From JBLEFH01 sp047345645 (GTDB lineage Bacteria > Pseudomonadota > Alphaproteobacteria > Rhodobacterales > Rhodobacteraceae): DNA of 64,000 nt. Each line of letters begins with the position of its first letter. Position 1 is the stretch's first letter. The notes under the pieces were generated by a model, which did not search any database, was not told where the DNA came from, and saw only the letters and a program-made list of their open reading frames with translations. The stretch lies in assembly GCA_047345645.1 (NCBI GenBank), contig JBLEFH010000004.1. One strand, written 5' to 3'. A program made the position numbers and the translations under genes. Shown here piece by piece: positions 26,142-34,676 of this stretch.

Positions 26142-27317
26142 TCACTCCTCAATCCGGAAATTGTCGATATGTTTCTCGGTGATCGAAATCCCGAGACCCG
26201 GCGTGTTGTCGTCGAGTTGCAGGAAGCCGTCCTTCGCCTCCGGGTCGCCCTCGAAGATGTAGTAGAACAGCTCATTGCCGACCTCGACGTCGAAGACCGG
26301 GAAATATTCGCTGACGGGACAATTCGCATTGGCCATGGTCAGGTGGTAATTGTGCATCTGCCCGGCATGCGGGATCACCGGGACTTGGAACGCTTCGGCG
26401 ATGGCGTTGATCTTTTGCGCCGCGGTGATGCCGCCCACGCGGTTGGTGTCATATTGCAGGACGCTGACCGCGCCGCGCCGCAGAAGATCCGCACAGCCGA
26501 TGATCGAGAATTCATGCTCACCGCCGGAAATCGGGACGATATTCATCGCGTTGAGTTCCGCATAACCCGCCACATCGTCGGCGATCACCGGCTCCTCTAA
26601 CCAACGCGGCTCGTATTTGGCGAGCTTGGGGAGCATCCGTTTCGCATAGTCGAGATTCCAGCCCATATAGGCTTCGAGCATGATGTCGTTGTCATAACCG
26701 ATCACCTCGCGCAGCGCCTCGACGCGTTTGAGGTTCTCGCGCATCCCCGGCATGCCGTCTTTCGGGCCGAAACCAAAGCGGGTCTTATAAGCGGTATAGC
26801 CGCCCTTCATCGCTTCCTCGGCTTCCGCCTGCATGGCTTCGACAGAGTCCGCGTAGAGCTTGGAATAATAGACCGGGATTTTCTCCTTGGTTCGCCCACC
26901 AAGCAGTTTGAACACAGGCTTGCCCGCAAGCTTGCCCATCAGGTCCCAGATCGCGATGTCCACCGCCGAAATGGCCGTCATGCCGATCCCTTTGCGGCCC
27001 CAGGCATGGGTGCGGCGATACATCTTTTCCCAAAGATAGGCGTAGTCGAACGGGTCTTCCCCAATGATCAGCGGGGCCATCCATTCGTCGATCGCCTTCT
27101 TGGTCACGGTCGGCGCGAGCGCTGCGTTGCCGATCCCGATCGCGCCATCCTCGGTCTCGACCTCACAGGTCAACCATTGATGGAAGCGGAAGGAGGACAT
27201 CGCGTCGCCCTTGTCGTAGAGCGCGTCGGACGCGTTGGTGCAGAAATGCCCCTGCGGCGGCACGGTCGGCCCTGTCCAATGCCAGACACGGGTGCGGACA
27301 GATTTGATCTTGCTCAC
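26142..27317 (-). CDS. Enolase-superfamily acid-sugar dehydratase (L-rhamnonate/L-lyxonate dehydratase-like)
   Basis: A 391-residue mandelate-racemase-type enzyme with GTG start (AGGAG eight nt upstream, GTGA overlap with the TctA gene). The barrel motifs are YKTRFGFGPKDG, MLEAYMGW (metal Glu), WLEEPV (metal Glu), SGGEHEF (metal Glu) and VIPHAGQMHNYH with the catalytic His. The KTRFGFGP motif and the C-terminal VPVIPHA arrangement resemble the rhamnonate dehydratase subgroup, which also includes L-lyxonate dehydratase. It would dehydrate an aldonate to a 2-keto-3-deoxy acid. Its exact sugar cannot be fixed by reading. Confidence 0.88.
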   Translation of the reverse strand: MSKIKSVRTRVWHWTGPTVPPQGHFCTNASDALYDKGDAMSSFRFHQWLTCEVETEDGAIGIGNAALAPTVTKKAIDEWMAPLIIGEDPFDYAYLWEKMYRRTHAWGRKGIGMTAISAVDIAIWDLMGKLAGKPVFKLLGGRTKEKIPVYYSKLYADSVEAMQAEAEEAMKGGYTAYKTRFGFGPKDGMPGMRENLKRVEALREVIGYDNDIMLEAYMGWNLDYAKRMLPKLAKYEPRWLEEPVIADDVAGYAELNAMNIVPISGGEHEFSIIGCADLLRRGAVSVLQYDTNRVGGITAAQKINAIAEAFQVPVIPHAGQMHNYHLTMANANCPVSEYFPVFDVEVGNELFYYIFEGDPEAKDGFLQLDDNTPGLGISITEKHIDNFRIEE

Positions 27318-28798
27318 GACGAGATCTCCTTTTTCTTAAAGAGTTTGAATATGGGGCCGCCGAAAAGCGCCACGGCGGTCAGCACGAAAAACACGAGGGC
27401 AATCGGGCGGGTGAACATCAGCCACCAGTCTCCGCGGAACATGGCGATGGACTGGCCAAGCCGCTGCTCCACCATGGCCCCGAGCACGAGACCGATGGCG
27501 AGCGAGACGACGGAGAAACCCGTGCGGATCATCGCGTGACCGATAAGACCAAAGGCCAGCGCCACGATGACATCCACCACGGACTGACGGATCGCATAGG
27601 CCCCGACAATCGAGAAGAGGAACACCAGCGGCCACAGGATACGCTCGGGGATCAGCGTGATCCGCGCGAAGATCGGTGCGCCGCCAATGCCGACAGCGAT
27701 AAAGAGGACGTTTGCGACCAGCAACGCGGCGAAGATCACACCTAGGAATTCGCCCTGCTCCTGGAAAAGGGTCGGTCCCGGTTGGATGCCCTGGGTCAGC
27801 AGACCGGCGAGAATGATCGCAGCGGTCGGGCTGCCCGGAATACCGAGCGCGAGGGTCGGGACAAGTGAGCCGCCAATGGCTGCGTTATTGGCCGATTCCG
27901 AGGCGGCGATGCCTTCGATCTCGCCCTTGCCGAAATTATCCTTGTTCTTCGACCAGCGGCGCGCCTCGTTATAGGAAATCATCGAGGCAATCGTCGCGCC
28001 TTCGGCGGGCAGCACCCCGATAAAGGTGCCGATCCCGGTGCCGCGCAGGATCGTCGTACGGATGCGGCGCAGATCCTCCATGCTTGGGAGTTTCACCGCA
28101 CGCATGGAAATCAGGCGGCGCTCCCCGTCGAGATCGGTGGACTGCCGCAGCAGCTCGGCGATGCCGAAAATACCGATCATCACGGGCACGAAGCCGATGC
28201 CATCATAAAGCGCGTTGGTGCCGAAAGTGTAGCGCTCGACGCCGGTGAGAAGGTCCACGCCAACGGTCGCGAGCAGCACACCGAAGGCCCCCGCAATCAG
28301 GTTCTTGATGGCCGACCCGCCGCCAATAGTTGCGAGCATCGAGAGACCGAAAAGCGTCAGCGCGAAATATTCCGGCGGGCCGAAATCATAAGCCAGACCC
28401 GCCATGAGCGGCGCGGCGAAGAAGAGGAAGATAATCGAGATGAACCCGCCAATCGTCGAGGCAATCGTAGCGACGCCGAGCGCGCGCCCCGCCTCACCTT
28501 TCGCGGCGAGCGGATAGCCATCGAGACAGGTCGTCGCCGAAGCCGAGGTGCCGGGCGTATTAATCAAGATCGCGGTAATCGCCCCGGCAAAGGTCGCCGA
28601 GCCGTAGATCGTCGCCAGCACCACGGTTGCGCCCACCGGGTCCATCGTGAGGGTGAAGGGCAGCAGGAGCGCCGCACCCGTAGTCGCATTGAGACCTGGC
28701 AGCACACCAATCGCCGTGCCAACCAGCGTGGTGACGACGATCAGCAGCAGAAGGCCGGGATCGGCGAGCGCGGTCAGACCTGAGAGAATATCGACCAT
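27314..28798 (-). CDS. Tripartite tricarboxylate transporter permease TctA (block 1)
   Basis: About 494 residues from ATG 28798 (GGTGAGA upstream; a longer frame to 28900 would overlap tctB). It has 11-12 membrane segments with the TctA hallmarks GVLPGLNATTGAALLLPFT, YGSATFAGAITAILINTPGTSAS, GVLPAEGATIASMISYNEARR and ALGIPGSPTAAIILAGLL. It forms the large inner-membrane channel of a TTT importer. The gene lies between tctB and the sugar-acid dehydratase gene. Confidence 0.96.
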   Translation of the reverse strand: MVDILSGLTALADPGLLLLIVVTTLVGTAIGVLPGLNATTGAALLLPFTLTMDPVGATVVLATIYGSATFAGAITAILINTPGTSASATTCLDGYPLAAKGEAGRALGVATIASTIGGFISIIFLFFAAPLMAGLAYDFGPPEYFALTLFGLSMLATIGGGSAIKNLIAGAFGVLLATVGVDLLTGVERYTFGTNALYDGIGFVPVMIGIFGIAELLRQSTDLDGERRLISMRAVKLPSMEDLRRIRTTILRGTGIGTFIGVLPAEGATIASMISYNEARRWSKNKDNFGKGEIEGIAASESANNAAIGGSLVPTLALGIPGSPTAAIILAGLLTQGIQPGPTLFQEQGEFLGVIFAALLVANVLFIAVGIGGAPIFARITLIPERILWPLVFLFSIVGAYAIRQSVVDVIVALAFGLIGHAMIRTGFSVVSLAIGLVLGAMVEQRLGQSIAMFRGDWWLMFTRPIALVFFVLTAVALFGGPIFKLFKKKEISS

Positions 28799-28802
28799 GA
28801 TC

Positions 28803-29273
28803 TCACCCGTAATAAAGGTTGATGAGGAAACCGCGCGGGAAACGCACCTGAAACGCGGTATCGAAGAAGAGGACGACGAGGATCGGGGCGACGATGCCAA
28901 GCGCGATCAGCACAAGCGGTCGCCGCTCACCCCAGAAATAGGCGATGCCGAAACAGCCCGCCATGAGGGCCAGCAGGAAGTCACTGGTAAGCATGAGCAG
29001 CCCGACGATCAGCAGCGCCAGCAATGTCATATGGAAGGGCCGCGGCAGAGGGCTCGTGTCCTCCTCGGGCTCCTTGCCTTTCAGCGTGCGCCAGATCCCG
29101 AAGGCTGCCAGCACGATGATGACCGTCGCGACCATCCGCGGAAATGCGCCCGGCTGAAATCCCTGAATGAGCATGGGCGGCACCTTCTTGAAGGTGTAGG
29201 ACCAGCCGAAAGCAAAGGCGGTGATCAGCGCGCACAGCACCAGTGGCATGTATTTTGTGACGTGATGTGGCAT
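28803..29273 (-). CDS. Tripartite tricarboxylate transporter small subunit TctB (block 1)
   Basis: A 156-residue protein with four hydrophobic segments, matching the TctB layout: an N-terminal helix (LVLCALITAFAFGWSYTFK), a G-x-F-P-x-x-x pattern in QPGAFPRMVATVIIVLAAFGIW, and two C-terminal helices (LLALLIVGLLML and PLVLIALGIVAPILVVLFF). It sits 4 bp before tctA. TctB proteins are poorly conserved, so assignment relies on topology and position. Confidence 0.9.
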   Translation of the reverse strand: MPHHVTKYMPLVLCALITAFAFGWSYTFKKVPPMLIQGFQPGAFPRMVATVIIVLAAFGIWRTLKGKEPEEDTSPLPRPFHMTLLALLIVGLLMLTSDFLLALMAGCFGIAYFWGERRPLVLIALGIVAPILVVLFFDTAFQVRFPRGFLINLYYG

Positions 29274-29302
29274 CGGCTTTCCTCCCCGAAGGCCCGTTCA
29301 AT

Positions 29303-29330
29303 GCTGGCCGCGCGCAACGACGCGGCCAGC
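29303..29330 (-). other. Intercistronic hairpin between tctC and tctB (block 1)
   Basis: Perfect 10-bp GC-rich stem, GCTGGCCGCG with CGCGGCCAGC around an 8-nt loop, directly after the binding-protein stop codon. No T-tract follows on the minus strand, so it probably stabilises the tctC message rather than ending transcription. Confidence 0.65.
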
Positions 29331-29338
29331 CTGTGCCA

Positions 29339-30289
29339 TCAGTTCTCGACGTAGCCGAGTTCCACCAGCGCCTCGCGCATTTGCTTGACCGAGTTGTTCA
29401 TCTGCTCGCCCCAAACATCCGCATCGGCGACAGACCCAGCCTCAAGGCCCTGGCTTTCAAGGAATTCGATATATTCCGGGCTCTGCATGCCCTCCATCAT
29501 CGCCTCACGCAGCGCGGTGACGACCTCATCCGGCGTGCCTTCCTTGACCGCAAAACCGCGCACGGTCGCGAAATCCGCATCGATCCCGAGATCTGCCGTT
29601 GTCGGCGTGTCCGGCGCGGTCGCCAAACGCTCGCTGCCCATCACGACGATCGGGCAGACTTCACCCGCATCGATTTGCGAGGCGGCTTCACCGTAGTTGA
29701 GAACGCCCACATCGACATTGCCGCCGACGAGATTGGTCAGCAGATCTCCGCCGCCCTCAAAGGGGATGATTTCCGGCTGCGACAATTCGGCGGCCTTGGC
29801 GAACATAAAGGCCGACACATCGTCGATATTGGCCACATGGGTCACGCCATAAGACATCGACTCGTCTTTTTGCGCGTCGATAAAGGCCTGCGTATCGTCA
29901 TAAACGCCGCATTTGACCATCAGCACCTGCGGATCATTGGTGCCGCGCGCAATCGGGATAAAGCCCTCGGCCCCTTCCGCGCCATTCTTGGCTTGGGTCA
30001 CGGCATGACCGGTGGTCCAAACGAGAATGGTCTGCCCGTCCGCAGGCTGACTGTTCACATATTCCATAGAAACGGCACCCGACCCGCCCTGACGGCTGGC
30101 CACAACCATATCCGTGCCGAGCACTTCGGAGACCGACCGCATCATCATCCGCGCCGTCGTATCCGAGCCGCCACCTGCGCCCGAATGGGTCACAACTTCG
30201 ATGGTGCCGTTCGGAAAGCTGTCCTGCGCGAGAGCCGCACCCGGCAGCGTCAAAGCCGCAAGAATCGCCGTGCTTTGCAATAGTTTCAT
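29339..30289 (-). CDS. TTT periplasmic substrate-binding protein TctC (block 1)
   Basis: About 316 residues from ATG 30289, with GGAGGAAAAT upstream and a clear signal peptide (MKLLQSTAILAALTLPGAALA). The mature part has the Bug/TctC signature FPNGTIEVVTHSGAGGGSDTTARM near the start and VTHVANIDDVSAFMFAKAAEL in the second lobe. It delivers a carboxylate to TctAB. First gene of the block 1 operon, transcribed from the palindrome-bearing promoter region at 30290-30613. Confidence 0.93.
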   Translation of the reverse strand: MKLLQSTAILAALTLPGAALAQDSFPNGTIEVVTHSGAGGGSDTTARMMMRSVSEVLGTDMVVASRQGGSGAVSMEYVNSQPADGQTILVWTTGHAVTQAKNGAEGAEGFIPIARGTNDPQVLMVKCGVYDDTQAFIDAQKDESMSYGVTHVANIDDVSAFMFAKAAELSQPEIIPFEGGGDLLTNLVGGNVDVGVLNYGEAASQIDAGEVCPIVVMGSERLATAPDTPTTADLGIDADFATVRGFAVKEGTPDEVVTALREAMMEGMQSPEYIEFLESQGLEAGSVADADVWGEQMNNSVKQMREALVELGYVEN

Positions 30290-30613
30290 GATTTTCCTCC
30301 CTAAAATTCTGTCACCTGTTGAGCTGACATAATTTGTATAACAGCAAAATTTCTGCATGTCAAAATTTTGGCATGCCAAAATTTCGTTAATGACATTCGT
30401 TGGCTTGTTTTCCTGCTACAGATCGTTTGCTGTCAGCTATCTTGCGATACAACTTGGTCGGTTGGAGCATGAAGATGGGGCCGGAAAACGACAGATCTAG
30501 TCGTCAGCGTTCGGCCACAATGTCTTCCTTGGGAGAGGTCAGCCGCGAAGGCGCACTTAGACTGCGTTCTATCCGCTAGCGCGAACCTAAGAGAAAAGGA
30601 CCACCGCCAGAGT
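30290..30613. other. Intergenic region containing block 1 promoter
   Basis: 324 bp without a credible gene. The half next to tctC is AT-rich and holds the 22-bp palindrome plus TTGTATAACA-like half-sites, as expected of the operon promoter. The half next to the thiamine-enzyme gene shows nothing recognisable. Confidence 0.6.
30363..30384. promoter_or_regulatory. 22-bp perfect palindrome, probable GntR (UxuR-like) operator
   Basis: The half-site AAATTTTGGCA at 30363-30373 is followed immediately by its exact reverse complement. The TTGGCATGCCAA core has the spacing of FCD-family GntR operators such as UxuR/ExuR. It lies 74 bp upstream of the tctC start, so it is well placed to repress the block 1 operon that contains a GntR gene. 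Confidence 0.75.
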
Positions 30614-32281
30614 CTAGTTCCCCCGCAACTTCGCCACCGTCGTGCGCGTCGAGATCTGGTTCGGATCCGTGATCAGCTCAATCACTGTCGGGCGGTCGCT
30701 CGCGAAAGCGGCTTGGATCGCGGGGGCGAAATCTTCCGTCCGGTCGACGCGCGCGAATGCGGCGCCGAGGCCTTTTGCAAGCGCGCCGAAATCCGTGGTG
30801 ACGATGTCGGTGCCGGAGACGCGGGCGGGATAGTCACGTTCCTGATGCATGCGGATGGTTCCGTAGGTGCCGTTGTTGAACACCAGGACGATGGGGCGCG
30901 CGCCGTGTTGCACGGCGGTTGCGATTTCGTTGCCGCTCATCATGAACCCACCATCGCCGACGAAGGCGAGGACCTGGCGTTTGGGATCTTGCAGCGACGC
31001 GGCGACGGCAGCGGGGACCGCGTAGCCCATGGAGCCGCAGGTGGAGCCGATCTGTCGGCCGGGTCGCCCGAAGCGCAGGAACCGTTGGGGCCAGCCGGTG
31101 TGGTTGCCCGCGTCGAGCGTGATGATGGCATCGTTCGGGAGCATATCCCGAAGGGCGATCATCGCGTCGCCCATGTTGAGCGGGAAGTCGTGGGCGGGCG
31201 GCTCGGCATCTGCGAGATAGTCCTGCCGCAAGGTCTCCCGCCAATCTTTTTCCGCGAGCATCTCTAGCTTGAGATCCGCCAGCGCGCGGAGGGCGGCGGC
31301 CGGGCCGGAGACGAAAGCGAGATCCGGGGAATAGACCCGCCCGATCTCGTCCGCATCGACATGGATGTGGATAAGGGTTTGCTCCGGGGTCGGGACGCTC
31401 AGGGTCGTGTAGGTTTTGGTGGCGATCTCACCAAGCCGCGCGCCGATGGTCAGGATGAGATCCGCTTTGGCGAGCGAGGCCACGAGGCTTGGCGCAACGC
31501 CGGTGCCAAAATCGCCGACATAGAAATCGGAACGATTGTCGATCAGATCCTGCCGGCGGAAGGAGGTGGCGACGGGGAGGTCATGCGCTTCGGCAAATCG
31601 CAGCAGATCGGCGCAGCTCTCGTCGCTCCAGCCGGAACCGCCGACGAGCAGCATGGGCCGCTTCGCTTTGCGCAGCGCCGCGCCAATGGAGGCCGCTTGC
31701 TCTGCGGTGAGCGCGGGCACGGCGGGCGCATAGGGGCGCGCATCGGGCACCGCGACTTGATCTTTCAGCATATCTTCGGGCAGCGCGAGAACGACGGGGC
31801 CGGGCCGCCCGGAGGTCGCCACCCGAAACGCACGCGCCATATATTCGGGGATGCGCGCGGCATCGTCGATCTGCGCGGCCCATTTGGCGACGGGGGCAAA
31901 CATCTGGCGATAGTCGATTTCCTGAAAACTCTCGCGGTCCATCGTGCCGCGCCCGACCTGACCGACGAGCAGGATCATCGGCGTCGAATCCTGATAGGCG
32001 ATATGCACCCCGACCGCCGCCTGACAGGCACCGGGGCCGCGCGTCACCATGCAAATGCCGGGCCGCCCGGTCAGCTTGCCGTAAGCTTCGGCCATATCGG
32101 CGGCCCCGGCCTCGTGGCGCGCATTGTAGAGGGTGAAGCGATCCTTCACGTCATAAAGCGCGTTCAGCACGTCGAGATAGCTCTCGCCCGGCACGCAATA
32201 GGCGCAGTCGGCACCATGGATAAGCAACTGATCCACGAGGATTTGTCCGCCGGACCGGGTGGGATGTGTGGCATCTGTCAT
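30614..32281 (-). CDS. Thiamine-diphosphate enzyme, acetolactate synthase-like
   Basis: A 555-residue protein with the three domains of the acetohydroxyacid synthase/pyruvate oxidase family. ARHEAGAADMAEAYGKLTGRPG contains the catalytic Glu that activates the cofactor. The C-terminal ThDP motif is GDGGFMMSGNE followed by NNGTYG. There is no regulatory-subunit gene nearby, which argues against the branched-chain amino acid enzyme. It is last in the minus-strand block 2 operon, after an enolase-superfamily enzyme, so it probably acts on a 2-keto acid or aldehyde from sugar-acid breakdown (ligation or decarboxylation). The substrate is unknown. Confidence 0.87.
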   Translation of the reverse strand: MTDATHPTRSGGQILVDQLLIHGADCAYCVPGESYLDVLNALYDVKDRFTLYNARHEAGAADMAEAYGKLTGRPGICMVTRGPGACQAAVGVHIAYQDSTPMILLVGQVGRGTMDRESFQEIDYRQMFAPVAKWAAQIDDAARIPEYMARAFRVATSGRPGPVVLALPEDMLKDQVAVPDARPYAPAVPALTAEQAASIGAALRKAKRPMLLVGGSGWSDESCADLLRFAEAHDLPVATSFRRQDLIDNRSDFYVGDFGTGVAPSLVASLAKADLILTIGARLGEIATKTYTTLSVPTPEQTLIHIHVDADEIGRVYSPDLAFVSGPAAALRALADLKLEMLAEKDWRETLRQDYLADAEPPAHDFPLNMGDAMIALRDMLPNDAIITLDAGNHTGWPQRFLRFGRPGRQIGSTCGSMGYAVPAAVAASLQDPKRQVLAFVGDGGFMMSGNEIATAVQHGARPIVLVFNNGTYGTIRMHQERDYPARVSGTDIVTTDFGALAKGLGAAFARVDRTEDFAPAIQAAFASDRPTVIELITDPNQISTRTTVAKLRGN

Positions 32282-32338
32282 GGTGTCTTCCTTCTTATTG
32301 TGTGGCCCGGTGGCGGGATCGTAATGACCGTCGGCGCG

Positions 32339-33574
32339 TCAGTCACAGCTTTTGCCGCTTATGGTGCGCCGCAGATCGCTGCGGGCAAGCACATCGCTGT
32401 TCAGCGCCGCGCCTAGGCCCGGCCCGCTCGGCGGCGCGATATGACCGTCCGTGACCGCTGGCATGTCGGTCATCACCTCGCGGTAGAACCCTTCGAGATG
32501 CGAACGGACGGTCTCGACAATCAGCGCATTTGGCATGGCGGCCATGAGCTGGAGATTGGCGAGCAGCGTCACCGGGCCAGTGCAGTCATGGGGTGAGATG
32601 GTGCGGTCATAGGCCATGGCGAGATGCGCGACCCGCTGGCCCTCAGTCAGCCCGCCAACCCAGCTTTGGTCGAAATTCGCCACATCAATTGCGCCGCGCG
32701 CAAACATCTCGCGATACCACGGGAGCGTGCCGAGATTTTCCGATCCGGCGAGACGTGTGGTCGACGCTTCTTTGTAGCGCCGAAGATCGTCGAAATTGTC
32801 GAGCTTGATCGGGTCCTCTTGCCAGAAAATGCCATAGGCTTCGGTGGCGCGGGCGATCTCCTTGGCGGGCGGGAGGGACCAGAGGCCGTGATATTCCATC
32901 ATCACATCCATCCGGTCGCCGACCTGATTGCGGATTTCTTCGAGAACCCAGAGCGCATCCGTCATCTCCGCCGCGCTGATCCATTGCCCGCGCGTCTCCC
33001 GCGCAGCGTGATCGAATGGCCAGATTTTCATCGCCGTGATGCCCTCATCAAGCAATTCCTGCGCCAGCCGCGCTGGCTCATAGACCTGCATCAGCAGATC
33101 CTCTTGGCGGCTGATGGATGCGGGCGCCGGGTCTTTGCGGGAGAAAATCTGCGTGTCGTAACCCGCGCGCGCCTTTCCGTTATAGCCGGAATTCGCGCAG
33201 GTGTTGTAAACCCTCAGCCGGTCATGGAAGCGCCCGCCGAGCAGCGTGGTGATGGGCGCGCCGAGGGCCTGCCCCCAGAGATCCCAAAGAGCAATGTCGA
33301 TGGCGGAGTTGCCCCGGATCTCGATGGAGCGCGTCGGGAAACCGTTGAACCGGTTGCCGATGTCGTGGCGGAGCGCGTGGGAGATGCGGGTTCGGTCCAT
33401 CGGGTCTTGGCCCAAAAGATGCGGTGCGCAGGTTTCATGGATATAGGCGATCACGGCTGCGGCGTTGCGGAAGGTCTCGCCGAGCCCGATCAGACCCTCA
33501 TCGGTATGAAGCCGCACCCAGACGAAATTGTCGAATTCTTCGAGCTGGAGCGTCTCCACGCCAATGATGTTCAT
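32339..33574 (-). CDS. Mandelate racemase/muconate lactonizing family acid-sugar dehydratase (block 2)
   Basis: About 411 residues from ATG 33574, the start of the conserved MNIIGVETLQLEEFDNFVWVRL strand. The barrel has AMKIWPFDHAAR (Lys/His position), MMEYHGLW (metal Glu), WQEDPI (metal Glu), GSENLGTL (metal Glu) and SPHDCTGPVTL (catalytic His). This arrangement is like galactonate/mannonate-type dehydratases rather than rhamnonate dehydratase, so it differs from the block 1 enzyme. It sits between the LacI regulator and the ThDP enzyme genes. The acid sugar it acts on is not determined. Confidence 0.87.
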   Translation of the reverse strand: MNIIGVETLQLEEFDNFVWVRLHTDEGLIGLGETFRNAAAVIAYIHETCAPHLLGQDPMDRTRISHALRHDIGNRFNGFPTRSIEIRGNSAIDIALWDLWGQALGAPITTLLGGRFHDRLRVYNTCANSGYNGKARAGYDTQIFSRKDPAPASISRQEDLLMQVYEPARLAQELLDEGITAMKIWPFDHAARETRGQWISAAEMTDALWVLEEIRNQVGDRMDVMMEYHGLWSLPPAKEIARATEAYGIFWQEDPIKLDNFDDLRRYKEASTTRLAGSENLGTLPWYREMFARGAIDVANFDQSWVGGLTEGQRVAHLAMAYDRTISPHDCTGPVTLLANLQLMAAMPNALIVETVRSHLEGFYREVMTDMPAVTDGHIAPPSGPGLGAALNSDVLARSDLRRTISGKSCD

Positions 33575-33590
33575 GGCTTTTCTCTGCGCA

Positions 33591-34640
33591 TCACGCGGAG
33601 CCGCGCCGCAGGAGTTCAAAGCCGAGATCCATCACCGGATTGGGAACCGTCTCGCCCTGCATCCGTGTCAGAAGCGCCTCGGCGGCCTGACGGCCAAGCG
33701 CCTCGCGATCCACGCGGACGGTGGTGATGCCCGGCTCGACAAAGCCGGAAAATTCCTGATCGCCGAAGCCGATCACCGCAATGTCGTCCGGCACTTTCAG
33801 CCCGCGCGCCTGCGCCTCGGTGATGACGCCGTGGGCGAGCAGATCGGAGGAGCAGAAGATCAGACCTTTGCGGAAATCGGTCTCGTCCATCAGCCGCGCG
33901 AGGCCGCGCCGCCCCTGCCCCAAACTCGCCTGCGCTTCGAGGTTGATGATGCTGATCGCCTCGCCCGTGCGCGCTTTGAGCCGCGCGGCGAAGGCCTCCA
34001 TACGCCGCTCCGCCCGGCGGTCGCCCGCATGGATCGCGGCGACAGGGCCGAAGCCTTCCTCAATGGCGAAATCCGCGATGGCGCGGCCCGTCTCCGCGTG
34101 GGAGAAACCGACGCAGATATCTATTGGCGTTTCGCTGATGTCCCAGAGCTCGACCACCGGGATGCCCGCCCCGAGAAGCGATTTGCGGGCCTGCGCACTG
34201 TGGTGGATGCCTGTCAGCATCATCGCATCGGGGCGGCGCGAGAGGTGCAGGGCAATGACCTTTTCTTCTTCCTCCGCCGAAAAGCCCGTTTCCGAAAGCA
34301 TGATCTGGTAGCCGCGCTCACGCATATCCTTGCTGAAAGGACGCAGCATAGAGGAGTAGATAATGTTGGTGATCGACGGGACGAGCGCGCTGATGAGCAT
34401 GCTCTTGCGAGAGGCCAGCGCACCAGCGATCGCATTTGGCACAAAGCCTGTGGCCTCAATCGCCTCGCGGATGCGGCGGAGCGTCTCCGGCGAGACCTTG
34501 GAGGGGTCTGAAAGCGCGCGCGAGACGGTTACTTGCGAGACGCCTGCGATCCGGCCCACGGCGGCCATGGTGACGCGCTTGCCTGACGCCTTATGATCGG
34601 CTGTCTCTCTCGGACCGTTTTTTATCATGCCGCGCATCAT
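33591..34640 (-). CDS. LacI family transcriptional regulator
   Basis: About 349 residues from ATG 34640 (GCGAGG five nt upstream). The N-terminal helix-turn-helix is VTMAAVGRIAGVSQVTVSRALSDPSKVSPET with the VTVSRAL recognition helix and a hinge RKSMLISALVPSI, which fits the RSxxIGxxxP hinge loosely. The C-terminal periplasmic-binding-like domain (IAVIGFGDQEFSGFVEPGITTVRVDREALGRQAAEALL) binds an effector sugar acid. It lies inside the block 2 minus-strand operon. The paired TGxATxCGCATACA sites at 37813 and 37922 in the divergent promoter are its probable operators. Confidence 0.94.
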   Translation of the reverse strand: MMRGMIKNGPRETADHKASGKRVTMAAVGRIAGVSQVTVSRALSDPSKVSPETLRRIREAIEATGFVPNAIAGALASRKSMLISALVPSITNIIYSSMLRPFSKDMRERGYQIMLSETGFSAEEEEKVIALHLSRRPDAMMLTGIHHSAQARKSLLGAGIPVVELWDISETPIDICVGFSHAETGRAIADFAIEEGFGPVAAIHAGDRRAERRMEAFAARLKARTGEAISIINLEAQASLGQGRRGLARLMDETDFRKGLIFCSSDLLAHGVITEAQARGLKVPDDIAVIGFGDQEFSGFVEPGITTVRVDREALGRQAAEALLTRMQGETVPNPVMDLGFELLRRGSA

Positions 34641-34676
34641 TGGACCTCGCCTTGCAAATTGCAACGGTCGGCGCTC

